Shown here piece after piece: positions 45,643 through 56,509 of a DNA stretch of 64,000 bases (the stretch's first letter is position 1; every line of letters begins with the position of its first letter). Location of the stretch: NCBI GenBank assembly GCA_015143295.1, contig CM026574.1, forward strand, positions 11,162,938 through 11,226,937, read 5' to 3'. The notes beneath the pieces are model-generated. The model was not told the origin of the DNA, searched no databases, and saw nothing but the letters and a program-made list of their open reading frames with translations. A program made the translations under genes and the position numbers. This stretch comes from Tetracentron sinense (taxonomy: Eukaryota > Streptophyta > Magnoliopsida > Trochodendrales > Trochodendraceae).

Positions 45643-46001
45643 CACAGTTTGCCACTCTAGAGTAAACTCAGCTCTCTAAGGGTCGGATGAAACAATTTGT
45701 TTCTCTGTTCACTGCTTAGGTTCTTTAATTTGGTTCACTAACTTGTTTAGCTTATATATATCATTTACCATCATAATACATTTAAATAAAATATATACCT
45801 ATAACAATTTACCATCATCATAATTGGGATTAGTTTACTATACATAAGCATGTCGGAAAATATATATTTTTATATTATATATATATATATATATATATTA
45901 AGCATGTAAATAACTATATTATAAATACTTATTTTAAAAAACTATAAAATTATATTTTATGAGCAGTTCGTGATCCAAATTCATTGAATCGGAGCTCTTG
46001 G
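45643..46001. other. AT-rich spacer with a (TA)n microsatellite
   Basis: (TA)n near 45875-45900 within an AT-rich stretch. No gene is recognised. Confidence 0.5.
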
Positions 46002-46645
46002 CACTACAAGAAAAGATGTTGTTACCAACGGTTCTGAAACCGTCGGTACAATTGAGTTCTGCCAATATATATTTTACCGACAGAATAATGACTGTCACTA
46101 ATACTGATGTCAGTAAATGGAGTAGTGATGGAAAAATAGGAAAATTTATTGTCAGTATTTAACGATGGAATTATTTTCGTCGGTAAAGGTGACTTTTTAA
46201 TAAAAAAAAATTAAAACCTTTTAGCAACGGAAAAATTCTATTACTAAAATTGATTTTTGTTTTTTTTAAAAATTTCCGACAAGCCCCGCTGGAATTTTTT
46301 TTTTTTTGAGGTAAGACCCACCGTATTCTTCTATGTAAAACCAATCGAATACATCTGAACCACCCAGCATTTTTCCGGTAAGCCCCACCGTATTCTTCTT
46401 CACTAAAATTTTTACGGTAAGCTAGCCCAGCATTCCTCCTGGTCTTAGCTCCCAATCTAATACATCCGAACCGCCATCTCCTCCGGTCGAGCTCCCTTTC
46501 ACCGGCGACATCCCTGAAGCGAAAGCCTCGGATTCTTCTCTGCAAAACTAATGGCCGAAAGAATAGAGAGAGGAGAGGGAGAGATCGGTGGAGAGAGAGA
46601 GAGAGAGAGGGCTTACCGAAGGTAAATGTGACTTTTCTTGTAGTG
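46002..46645. mobile_element. CACTA (En/Spm) non-autonomous element, TSD TGG
   Basis: CACTACAAGAAAA at 46002 and its inverse TTTTCTTGTAGTG at the right end, flanked by TGG on both sides (45999-46001, 46646-46648). The interior has subterminal repeats of ACGG/CCGT and CCG(A/T)CGGT type. 46590-46611 carries (GA)n. The 124-codon minus ORF is repeat-derived. No transposase. Confidence 0.93.
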
Positions 46646-46878
46646 TGGGTATGATTATTGGGTTCGCTAATTTAATTTCACAAACCAAAACAATGTACCG
46701 CGAACCAATTTACGGTTCAACACAATAGGCAGTGAACCAAGTAACCTTGATTTGGTGGATTTGGGAGGGTGGGCAAGGAGGGGCAGAGCTAGGTGGGGGC
46801 CTATGGGGGCACGTGCCCCCACTCAACTTTAGAAAAAACGTTTTTTTTTTTTTTTTTAAAGTATGCATAGCCATGGGA

Positions 46879-47234
46879 GAGATCGAATCATAACCAATCG
46901 TAATTGAACTTGGGGAGAGTTCAATCACACCCATAGGTCAACATGTGTCTCTTTTAACCCCCATTAACCATAGTTAATATTCATTAACCCTTAAGGTTCA
47001 ACATTCTAACCTTGTTTTTTAAATAAGATATTAAATAAGATTAACCTTAGGGTTAAGAAATTTTAATCCTAGGGTTAAAGTTTTTTTATATAAAAAATCA
47101 AGGTTAGATTGATGAACCTTAAGGGTTACTAAATCTTAATTATAGTTAATAGGGGTTAAAAAGGACACATGTTGATCTGTTAGTATGATTGAATTGTTCC
47201 CAAGTCCAATCGCAATTGGCTGTGATCCGATCTC
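46879..47234. mobile_element. Mutator-type MITE nested in the hAT element, 9-bp TSD
   Basis: GAGATCGAATCATAACCAAT and the inverse of GAGATCGGATCACAGCCAAT; flanks GCCATGGGA and GCCTTGGGA (8 of 9). Same family as 43342-43889. Most of the 356 bp is self-complementary. Confidence 0.83.
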
Positions 47235-47777
47235 GCCTTGGGAATGGGGACATGAACTCAGGGAGAGTTCAATCGCTCCCACAAGTCAACACATGGCCCT
47301 TTCGACCACTATTAACTGGGATTAAGTTTCACTAACATAGAGAGGTTCAATCATATAACATTATTTTTAAAAAATAGTGATAATAAATATTAAACCTAAG
47401 ATTTAAATTTTTTAACCAGAGTTAAACAATTATAATATATTATTCAACTATTTAATAGGTATAGCCATGAGGCGGGTGTGGGCAACGTTCCTTGAACTAT
47501 AGCATGTTATTTAATTATTTGACTGCAGATAGCCATGGGGCAAGGGTATAAATAAGGAGAAACAATAACAGTATGAAATGTACAAAATATATAAGCGAAA
47601 TGCCCCAAAAACTTAGTCATAAAAAAAAATTGGGGCCTACGGCCCGAACCCCTATCATCCTTAGATTTAGATTATTTTGTACCAACTTAATAATTTTCAT
47701 AAATCTTTCAATAATTACTATCATTTTTTTTACGAACCGTCACATGCCCCCACTACTAGAAAATCCTGGCTCCACCC
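47235..47777. other. Rest of the hAT interior with a partial second MITE
   Basis: GGGAGAGTTCAATCGCTCCC at 47268 begins a truncated relative of the 46879 element. ORF 47573-47791 has no signature. Confidence 0.45.
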
Positions 47778-47788
47778 CTAGGGGCAAG

Positions 47789-48800
47789 TGAGGTCATTTA
47801 AATTACATAAGATTAACTATGATGATGAGAAGCTCTCATTGAAGAAATAGCCGAAGTAACCTAAAATATGCTTTTTAACTTGTTGGCCCAGAAAGTTGAG
47901 AGTGAAATATAATATTGAAATACTAGTGAGACCGGAGAGGGCCAAGACTGGGCATGTGAGGAGTGGATCTCAAAAAATAAAATCAGATTTATGAAAATTT
48001 TTAGATTTGCTCATCACATGCGTGGTCTCTATGTGGTCTCGGCCCTTTGCGGTCTCCTTAGCAAATTCCAATATAATAATGAGAAATGGAAGTCGGAAAT
48101 ATAATACGTACTGAGAAATAGAAGTACTGTACGTACACCCTATCATCTTATTATATGCTCTAATCCCTCTATACATCCAATTGATTTATACATGCATGTT
48201 AATCAGTTGCAAAATTCGATGACTTTTCATTGGAATATTCCACTATATGACTATCTGGATCATCCAATCAAACAATTTTTAACCAGGTCCATCGATCTGA
48301 TCAATGCGAATGTATGTTGATCAGATTCCTGTTCACATGGAATTAGAAATATATCCAGTACAACGCACCATTGATGATACAATCAGTAATTAGGGTTAGT
48401 AAATTACTAGCTGTGAGTGGATCTCTTAACGAGTCCTGGTCTTGATCTTAGGACCACTTTCAGGGGATCAACACACCTCCCCGTGCTTTTCTAAGAACCA
48501 AGGATAAGTGGGTAAACCTTAAGTGCGATGAATCTTAAGCGCAGTTAAGAGGTGTCAAAAGGGTCACGGGGCAACCTCAACAGCTTAACGGGTCTCCCCT
48601 CAGTTCAGTTATAACCGTAGAGGATTTGGTTCCATTTAAAAAATTCTTGGGATCTGAATGTCTGTCTTTTTTTTTTTCTTTGGTGTTGGTAATGTCTTTG
48701 TCTATGATCATTAAAAATTCATGCAATGATGCTACCTGGAAAAAAAAAAAAAAGTAAAAAAGAATGTTTGCTTCATTTGTCCTCTCGCGCAAAGTTCCCC
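47789..48800. other. Intergenic, no gene recognised
   Basis: AT-rich. 48440-48600 (GGACCACTTTCAGG, then TTAAGTGCGATGAATCTTAA) resembles the end of a foldback element, but no second arm was found. Confidence 0.45.
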
Positions 48801-48811
48801 GCTTCTTCTAT

Positions 48812-48819
48812 TATATAAG
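48812..48819 (+). promoter_or_regulatory. TATA box of small gene C
   Basis: TATATAAG within CTATTATATAAGTACACAG lies 126 bp before the ATG at 48945; a leader of about 95 bp with CT-rich segments would follow. This is a better TATA match than in copies A and B. Confidence 0.65.
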
Positions 48820-48944
48820 TACACAGAATTTCGCGTATGTGACCACCAAAACGTATATCACTCAAAGAACACAGCTTTCTCTTTGATTCTCAACATTCAT
48901 CCCCAAGTAGATCAGTAACTTTCTTGCTAGGCTGAGCACCAAAG

Positions 48945-49145
48945 ATGGAAAATGAGATGATAGATAGCAGCAGGTTCGAACCACTGGTGCCCAACGTTGA
49001 GCTGATAAATAGAGACAACCATCACGCCGTCCCTCCTGTTCGAGGAAGCATCAAGCGTCAGATTTTCATGAGTTTCCTCCTTAAGATTAAGGTCATGACC
49101 CGAAACATGTTTCGTTTCCTTCTTCACCGAAGTGAAAATCACTAA
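48945..49145 (+). CDS. Small-protein gene, copy C (66 aa, PPVRG family)
   Basis: MENEMIDSSRFEPLVPNVEL, a linker INRDNHHAV, then the core PPVRGSIKRQIFMSFLLKIK and VMTRNMFRFLLHRSENH. It shares with copies A and B the ME..MI..S.F start, VP, PPVRG and (with B) IKR.IF. It is basic at the C-terminus, with no signal peptide or membrane span. The start is the first ATG after a TATA-led leader and is conserved in all three copies. It has the best-formed promoter and the longest product of the three, so it is the likeliest functional copy. Blocks matching the upstream region of copy B lie at 43150-44000, separated by later insertions. Function unknown; small stress-related plant proteins with a PP.RG core came to mind but this was not verified. 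Confidence 0.68.
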   Translation: MENEMIDSSRFEPLVPNVELINRDNHHAVPPVRGSIKRQIFMSFLLKIKVMTRNMFRFLLHRSENH

Positions 49146-49150
49146 TCGTT

Positions 49151-49212
49151 CTGGTGGTGGTGGTGGTAGTGTTGGGGACCGTGGCGGCAGTCGTGGTGGT
49201 GGTAATGGTAGT
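49151..49212 (+). repeat. GGT-rich simple repeat in the 3' UTR of small gene C
   Basis: (GGTGGT)n with GGCGGCAGTCG variants begins 6 bp after the stop codon. It keeps an antisense Pro-rich ORF open, which is not supported as a gene. Confidence 0.7.
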
Positions 49213-49325
49213 GTTGTATATGTGTTCATGTAAGAATCTCTTGAGGGAACGATGAAATGAAGAACAGCATTAAATTATAGATGTATTTGATTGATTAAAC
49301 CCTTAATCAAGGTTCACAACCAAAA

Positions 49326-49500
49326 TAACTAGGGATATCAAAGGCCCGGGTGGGGCCGGGTTGGGGTCAGCCCTAGCCCTAGCCCTATCCTTCCCTAATA
49401 GAGTAAGTCCCTGGCCCTTAATGAGCCGGAAGAAAGAGTGGGTAGGGCCGAACCTAATATTCTTACAAGGTTTTAATTTTTTTTTTTTTTTTTTTTTTTA
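49326..49500. repeat. hAT-like MITE fragment plus T-run
   Basis: ACTAGGGATATCAAAGGCCC starts a GGGGCCGGG/CCCTAGCCC-rich stretch related to 1684-2335. A T-run of about 25 nt follows at 49475-49499. The right end was not found. Confidence 0.45.
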
Positions 49501-49644
49501 AATCAGGAACCACACGTGAAGGACATAGCCAATCTCAAGGCAGTCACTCAATCTCTTAAACCTATATATTTTTTTTAATAAGTCAATAAAAACTATTTTA
49601 GATGGAAACGTCAATCTATAGGCAAAACATCAAATACATGTGGA

Positions 49645-49690
49645 GCACTGAAAGAGATCTTCTCATGGCACTGAAAGAGATCTTCTCATG
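49645..49690 (+). repeat. Perfect 23-bp tandem duplication
   Basis: GCACTGAAAGAGATCTTCTC plus ATG occurs twice in direct succession with no mismatch. Confidence 0.8.
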
Positions 49691-49849
49691 GCAACAATTT
49701 AAACGCATTTGTCAGGAATATGTATGACTAAATATCATCTGATCAGATTGAGTTGTGACCTAATAGCTCTCTCAGGGTGGGACCCAATTTGAGATATGGC
49801 CACACTCCCGGTCATAGCCATTTTCCCATCTATATTACTCCATCCCAAT

Positions 49850-50590
49850 TTGAGCATGAAGTAGAAAGCCCAAATCTCAAGATCAAGACCAAATGGAACC
49901 TAGACGGCCCGGGTTTTAGGCACGAAGAAGAAAGCCCGTAAATCTGAAGTCAAAGTTAAATGGGCCTTACACCCAGCAAATTGGGTTCGTCCATAAAGAA
50001 GTCATAAATCCACCACATGGGTCGGCCCACCAACATCAAAGCCTTTATGAGTTTAAAACCAATAACAGAAGTGGGACCCACAAGATTTCCGTATCAAGAG
50101 TCTATAAATAAGAATCTCAAACCAAAAGAAATGGGATATTGACAGACAATCAACACAAGACCTTAAGAGAGAAATCGAAGAAGAGACAAGGACTCGAGAA
50201 GATAAGAAAAAATCAAAGAAGAGACTCAAAGCTCTCCAAAGAGGAATCAAGCCAAAGCCAAAGCAAGTCTTCCAAAGAAAAAAACACCTCCCTACCTTGT
50301 AACACGCTAAACACGGAAGGAACGATAAAGCTAGTACAATATCCAAAGAAGAACAAATCAAAGCAAAAACCCGATTCTTACCAAAGAGAAGAGAATCACA
50401 CAACTTCTTCAAGAGCGAGGAACACTTCCATCGGTCCCTTGTTCTTGTCATCAAAATTATTTTTTTGAAACTTTGACTGTTAATCAGAGGGTTTATTGAG
50501 AGTGTACCATTTTTGATAATAAATTGTTATTTGAACCTCCATTATTTCGTCTGCCAAATTTTGTGTTGACAGTAGTGTCTGGGTCCAAGA
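49850..50590 (+). mobile_element. LTR-like sequence (promoter, poly(A) region), remnant
   Basis: TCTATAAATAAG at 50101 is a TATA box. GAGGGTTTATTGAGAGTG, then AATAAATTG near 50519 and GTCTGCCAAATTTTGTGTTG look like an LTR R-U5 end, followed by GACAGTAGTGTCTGGGTCC. Start and TSD were not resolved. The 109-codon Lys/Ser-rich ORF at 50139-50468 lies just after the TATA box and is probably leader, not a gene. Confidence 0.4.
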
Positions 50591-50844
50591 TTTGGACCTC
50601 CATCAATAATCTGGTTCAATATGGATTCAAGGATCAATACCTGTATTGTATACGAATGACTTGATTAGGCTCTCCTAAGAGCATCTCCAACTCTATATCT
50701 AAAATTTCTCTATTTTTACTCTAAAATGAAGAGTTTCTTAAAATAGGGGGCCACTTTTTCTCCTTGAAACTCTAACCCCACTCCCTATTTCTTCTCTATT
50801 TCTATTTAAATATTCATTTTTATTTCTTTTTATTTTAACATCAT

Positions 50845-51172
50845 TGCAACCGTTGAGAGTTCAATTACACCCACCAGCCAACACGTGTCTCTTTTAACAC
50901 TTATTAAATTTGGTTTAATTTCTCCAACCTTTGGGGTTTAATAATATAACTTTAGTTTTCAAAAATAAATATTAAAAAAATTAACCATAAGAGTTAAAAA
51001 AATTTAAATAGAGTTAAATATATTTTAATACTTTTTTTCTAAGAATTAAGATTATATTCTAAAACCCCAAGGGTTAGTTAATTTCAACCATGGTTAGTAG
51101 AAATTAAAAGGGACACGTGTTGGCCCGTGGGTGCGATTGAACTCTCCCTTATTAGTTCAATCGCATTTGGCT
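50845..51172. mobile_element. Foldback MITE related to the Mutator-type family
   Basis: GAGAGTTCAATTACACCCACC .. GGGTGCGATTGAACTCTC, with further paired blocks (CCAACACGTGTC / GACACGTGTTGG, AACCTTTGGGGTTT / AAACCCCAAGGGTT). Nearly the whole 330 bp is one imperfect hairpin. It lacks the GAGATCGAATC outer end on the left. Confidence 0.7.
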
Positions 51173-51867
51173 GTTGTTGAGGGTTCTAATGTTTGTAAAA
51201 GAGTTAAAAAAACATTTAATAATGTTTGAGGAGTGAGAAAAGCTCACCAAACCTAGCGAGCCAAAACCCATCTGGTAAAATAGGGAGCCTATTTGAGGAG
51301 TGCGATGGAGAAGGATTTTCCCATTGGGGAAGCTACTTTGGAGAAGAGAGTGGGTTTGAGGAGTGGGTTGGAGATGCTCTACAGGTAGAAGTCGGAGAAT
51401 TCGGATGGGCAACAATGCTTGTTGTTGCGCTGTTGCCCTCTTGTGTCCGAAAAAAATGGGTCCTGCATTCAATAAGGGTGACTCCCACATCAACCATGAG
51501 TGGGGCCTCATTTTTTCAGACACAAGGAGATAACAGCACAACAGCAAGCGTTGTTACCCATCCGAATTGGAAGTCGAAAGTACAAGTAAGTCAATTGTCA
51601 TATTTTTAGGAACTTAAGTCTATGATTTCTTAGGCGCCCGTTTGCATCATTCCTAGTTATTCTCTTATTTTGAAAATGGATTAATCTAGATTCTCTAGAA
51701 CGATCTTGTGCTAAGAACCCCTTTGGGAAGAGTTAGTTAGAATCGAGCATAGGGAATAGATACGGTAGAACTAATGTCTGGATGCTAAAAAAAAACTAGG
51801 ATAATTGTTGTACTATTCCAACTAAATTATATAATTAAATGTTATGAAATGCTTAACTTACTATCGC

Positions 51868-52100
51868 ATTAGACTATGTAGTCTAATGTGTAGTCCTCAT
51901 TGGTTCATGCCACCCTTTTTACCAAACTTCAAATGTAGTTAAGATTCACTCACTCCTATGGTTAAGCAATCTAACCTTGGATTTAAAAAGAAAAAAAATT
52001 ATTAACTTTAATTTTCTTAAGTTTAACCATAGTTAAAAGAAGTGTTAAAAGTGACATGTGGTCATGGCATTAGACTACATAATCTAATGCATATTGGTGT
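51868..52100. mobile_element. Foldback MITE with self-complementary ends
   Basis: CATTAGACTATGTAGTCTAATG at 51870 and CATTAGACTACATAATCTAATG near 52065: each end is itself palindromic and also pairs with the other. Inside, CACTTTTAACAC-like and TTAAC-rich blocks resemble the 20927/22240 family. Confidence 0.6.
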
Positions 52101-52530
52101 GCTAATATCTGCCCTTAAATGTTTAGCCATTCAGTTATAAAGTATCATTAAACTATCTTAGACGAGGGAAAATTAAAGGCAATCTGAAGGTATTTGGGTT
52201 AGAGAATGGTTATTTTGTTTTCAAGCTAAACTGCTCCGTGCACAAGGCGGGTATTCTGGAGGGAAGACCTTGGCGGATCAGGTCTTCCATGTGGATTTTG
52301 AAAGAATGGAACAGAATCACAAAAATGGATAAGCTTGAATTGGGCAAAATTAACATCCCACCTCTTGCGCCACCAACCCTACTAATGTAGGTAAATGATA
52401 TCCACAGCCGAAAAAAAAAAAATTATACATGCAATCAATAAGTTTGAACAAAGACCTGCAAACACTTGTAATCCTCAGGATGACGGTGAGTGGGCTGTAG
52501 TGCTAAAGCACAAAAAGGATAGATCTCCAC

Positions 52531-52712
52531 TAACCCCAAAGGGGTGGACTAGTGGTTCCTGGCCTCTCGCCAAGCGGGAGGTCCTGGGTTCCATTTCCCA
52601 CTCCCCTTTGGTCCCTCCCAGTTTTCCGGACTTTCCTGGTGGGGTGGGTTGCGGGCTCTCATCATACTCTAGGGGATCCGAACGGTTGGGATACCCCGGG
52701 TTACTAAAAAAA
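52531..52712 (+). mobile_element. tRNA-derived SINE, plus strand (family 1)
   Basis: The A box TGGACTAGTGG and B box GGGTTCCATTTCC lie 30-40 bp apart. The body is shared with the minus-strand copy at 42501 (GGTGGGTTGCGGGCTC and the GGTTGGGATACCCCGGG end) and ends in an A-rich tail. Flanks ATAGATCTCCAC and ATATATCTCCAC are an 11-of-12 TSD. ORFs across it are chance. Confidence 0.88.
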
Positions 52713-53384
52713 ATATATCTCCACCGGTTGCAACTGGAACTCCAGGTTAGAGTGGACAAAACAATTGGCAATATATCTGAAATCCTCATAAAAGAGAGGA
52801 TGATTTTTGGTGTTGTTTCTTTTGTTCTTTTGTCATGTCGATAGTATTATACACTTGTTTTGTGAAGTCAAATATCCTATTATTTTCTCTCTCTTGTATT
52901 TTGGGTCAATCCAATGGTTGTGATGCCCCCTTTGTTATAAAGGTGTTTCTTGTTGCCTTTGCATAGGGTGGGAGAGAGAATTTCTTTCAACCTTTTATTT
53001 TTGCCCTTGTTTTATAGGAGAGAAACCCCACCATGTTTTCACTTATTTTCTCGGCAACCAAACATAGGGTATATGCTTAAAGGTTTTTTCGGGGGACATT
53101 AAAGGTATTTTCTATCTTATAATACTTGTAATCTTCCTTGAAAAGAAAGAGAATTGTTGACAATATTTTCCTGTTTATGTAAGTTGCATATTGTGACCAA
53201 ATCACATAAATCTCTTTTGCACCTTCTCATTTTGATTTTTTTAAAGTTTAATTTCAAGGTGACTTACTTTTGATAAGAGTTATAACTTATCCATTTAACT
53301 CTTAGTAGCATGAATGATGTAGAAATTTAAATAACCTATTTAGTGTTTGATTGAATAGTCCACAGGTAGAAACACCCATAACAT
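52713..53384. other. Intergenic, no gene recognised
   Basis: AT-rich with no domain signature. Just upstream, 52385-52422 (GTAGGTAAATGATATCCACAG plus A-run) is a loose SINE 3' end like that of the 45497 copy. Confidence 0.45.
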
Positions 53385-54402
53385 ATAGATTGTTGGAAAT
53401 TTGGAATACGAGAGGGTTAAATGGAGTCTCTAGGCAGAGAGACATCCGTGATTGGGTTTCTAAGCTTCAAGTGTCCATGATAAGGTCCTTTCCTTATCGG
53501 GGTCGGGACTAACACAAGAATGGTTGGGATGCTCAAGACTAAGGTCGAAGAGATTAACTGTCATCTTATTGTTAATCGTATGCTACGGAATTGGGAGTGC
53601 AGGAGCAAGTATGAGGATACCCCAGAAAGCCGAATTTCGATCTTTTGGGACAGCTCCAAGTTTCAAGTTGATACACTGTTTCACTCCAAACAGACCATGC
53701 ATATGCTTATAGCCAAGGTTGGAGGTAGTAGCTCCTTTGCTGTGACTTTTGTGTATGGTGCTAATGTTCGGTAGGAGAGGGACACTTTGTGGAGAGATCA
53801 CTTGAACCTTAATAATACAATTTTCTTCAACCATGAGAAGAGAGGGGGCGCCTAGTGCCGGAATGTCTTATGAATGAGGCTTGAGACTGTCGACTCATTT
53901 GATGTGAATTTAAAGTGGAAAGGGCAAAAATTCACTTGGTCCAATGGTTCTATGAGCCCAAGTAGGATTGAGTGTAAACTTGATAGTTGCCTAGTTAGTG
54001 GGGAATGGATTCAACAATTTCAGAATTCTGAAGCTTTCTTTTGCTCAGTTCACTACTCTGACCATAGCCAAATCAAATTGAAATACTCATGTAAAGTTTT
54101 GCAGAGGAGCAAACTGTTTTAAAAAATTTCAATTTAAGACTAGAGCGTCTAGATTTTACCTCTTATTGTTTCTCGAGCTTGGGAGAACAGGGTTGATGGA
54201 ACTCCGATGTTCAAGTTGCTGCAAAAACTAAAGCTTACTCGAAATGCTTTGATTACATGGAGCAAGCAGAGTTATGGTGGTTCCAAAGCAAAATTATATG
54301 AGCTCAGGCAAGCTAAAGAGAGGATCACAACTAAGCTTGATGTTGATCCCTTCAACATAGAGATCCAATGTAGAACCCTGGAACTTCACGTGGCTAATGA
54401 AT
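53385..54402 (+). pseudogene. LINE endonuclease (AP-like) remnant
   Basis: Exo_endo_phos fold motifs: EIWNTRGLNG (N-terminal Asn), then MLKTKVEEIN, where the usual catalytic Glu (LLETK) is Lys, SSFAVTFVYGAN, GQKFTWSNGS, CKLDSCLVSGEW and the C-terminal SDH triad HYSDHSQIKL. Stops at 53772 and near 53853 and a frame change at about 53830 remove the GDFN segment. TRNALITWSKQSYGG follows in the linker. Confidence 0.85.
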
Positions 54403-54403
54403 A

Positions 54404-56508
54404 GTGTTTTAATGGCCAAATAGTCTTCTCCATATTGAATTTGGTATTTTATGATAAAATAGGTGATAGTGACCCATGTGCAGTTTTAAGATGGGAGTTT
54501 AGTACCCTAAGGAAGATGAAAACAAGACTTTAAACAACCCCAAGGGAGTCTGCAGGTGAAAGGAGAAAACTGGGATTGACGATTGATTGCAGCATGGAGA
54601 CGATCAATCGTCACACTTGCGATCGATCGTCAGAAACACAGAAACCTAGGCAACTCACTGGATCTTGGACGATTGATCGCCCGGAACCCAGAAATGGGGG
54701 GCAGCTTACTGGAGTGTGGACAATCGATTTTCGTCCTAAGTTCAATGATCGATTGTCATCGCGAAAATCTTTTTCTTTTTTTTTAACACGCAGAAATAAA
54801 GGTTTTACCCTTGAGCCTATAAATAGAAAGTCATTTGGGGGTTTTGGGGTTTAACCTAACCTAAGAAGGAGAGGAGAGATTAGGAGAATCCAAAGAAGAG
54901 GTTTTGCGTCTAAGATCAAGAGGAGCTCTAGTCAAGTTGGATCCCCCCATCAAGTAAGGATTTCTCCATTTTTCAAGGTGGTGTTCTTCCTCAAGTTTGG
55001 GACTCCAAATCAAAAGGGTTTTTCTTCAAGATAGGAGTTAATCCTCAAAGTTAGTACACCTTCCTAATTAACTTGGTAATAACCTAGATTTCCTTTAAAG
55101 AATGCTTATGGATTGATCTTGGATAATTCATTTTCTTGAAATGCTTTAATTTCCCAAAATAAACAAGATAAAATAATGGTTGTTGATGTATGGATGGATG
55201 GTGGTTGAGGCGATTGGATGCCATGTGAATGTGGATATGTTGCGTGATGGAAAATGGTGGAAAGGTAATGTACACATAATGAACACACTCTATGTGTTTG
55301 ATGAAATGTTGAACTTAGAAACATGAACGAAATGTTATGAAGAGGTTGCATGCCAAGTGTTTGATGAAATGCATGAATGAGGACTAAACTAAGACAATGA
55401 AAACATGATTTAGGGGTTTCTCTCCAATTGCTAAATTTGAATGAAATGCTCTATATGTTACTTCAAAACTCACATGTTTAGGGGATTGTGGAAATGTCAT
55501 ACGGTGTTTATCATTTATGTCACCATGATATCACAAATTGTTATGCATGCATGAACATGTCACTATGATTTCCATAACTTGCTACACACAAGTACGGATA
55601 TACATATGAACCGAGGTTCTCATAAACACTAAGAATATAAATAATAAGTGAAACTCATAAGGGATTACACGTATGATCTGACACGTATAATTATGGTAGA
55701 TTGCCAAGGAAGTTAGTAGCCTCGATTAAGGGTGCTAACCTCTTGCTCACAAGTATATTGGATTGTCAAGGAGATTGGTAGCCCAAGGTTGTGCGGGTGC
55801 TAATCTCTAGCTCACAAGAAAATCTCATAAGAACTTACAAGAATCTCACAAGACTCATAAGCTCACAAGAACTTGTAAGAAATCTCACAAGACTCATAAA
55901 AACCACAGATGATGCTTTTCTTGCACGAGAATTATGATGTGACGAATGATATTGTATGTTGTTTTAAGAATGAATTATGAACTGTATTCCTTTAAATACT
56001 TGCTTATGATATTATGTTTGTTATTACTATTACTAGCTAAGAGCTTGTACTTGTTGAGTATTCCATACTCAGCCGTACTTTTATGTCGGCAGGTACACGG
56101 GTCCCTTTTGACATTTGTGCTCCGGGTCCTTGGGTTGAGGAGGACTACGGCGAGGAGGAGCCCTATGTAGATCCAGTAGTAGAGCCTCAGGTGCAGGCGA
56201 GGAACCTAGATAGTTGGCCCTTCCCGGATGAGTACTGAGAGAGAGAGAGAGAGTGTGTGACAATTATGCTTTTGTATTTTGATAGGTGAGCATGTCTACC
56301 TTTATCGTTTATGTTTTGTATAAAACTTGGAATACTGGTCACATATATATGGAAAGAAAAAAGTTGGTTGATGTTTCCGCAGTGTTTTAGCTTCCGTACT
56401 CTGTATCATGTCTTTATTATAGTATGTGTTACCTTGTTCCTTACAGGATGGTTTGACAGGTTAAGTATAGTCTCACCTAACTCATAGGGGGAATTTTGGG
56501 ATGCGACA
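54404..56508 (+). mobile_element. LTR (solo or truncated), Ty3-like, inserted in the LINE
   Basis: Ends GGGATGCGACA. TATA box CTATAAATAG at 54817, preceded at 54575-54765 by GACGATTGATTG, GCGATCGATCGTC, GACGATTGATCGC and GATCGATTGTC palindromes. Later, TTGAGTATTCCATACTCAGCCG (56056) corresponds to GAGTACTTTTGTACTCAGCCG at 10406 in the 8385 solo LTR, showing kinship. LINE coding resumes right after it. The start and a TSD could not be fixed. (GA)n at 56236-56255. Confidence 0.65.
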
Positions 56509-56509
56509 T

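Larger units (their letters stand above)
46778..47780. mobile_element. hAT-type element (1.0 kb), non-autonomous
   Basis: GAGGGGCAGAGCTAGG and CCTGGCTCCACCCCTA are inverted ends; flanks TGGGCAAG and GGGGCAAG match at 7 of 8. GTGCCCCCACT lies near both ends. A Mutator-type MITE is inserted at 46879. Similar ends (AGGGGAGGAGCTAGGAATTT) appear at 58934. Confidence 0.82.

Noticed and set aside
46171-46545. 124-codon Arg-rich minus ORF
   Set aside because: It lies entirely inside the CACTA element in CCG/CGG subterminal-repeat sequence and shows no transposase motif.
48927-49229. 100-codon antisense Pro-rich ORF opposite small gene C
   Set aside because: Created by the GGT simple repeat and the antisense of the conserved sense frame; the paralogues do not keep it.
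50139-50468. 109-codon Lys/Ser/Glu-rich ORF
   Set aside because: It lies directly behind a TATA box in LTR-like sequence. The composition follows from AAGA/GAAG-rich DNA and no domain is recognisable; an equally long ORF exists on the opposite strand.
49850-50590. Possible endogenous pararetrovirus segment
   Set aside because: No tRNA-Met PBS, movement, coat or RT motif is visible. The TATA and poly(A)-like layout fits a generic LTR better.
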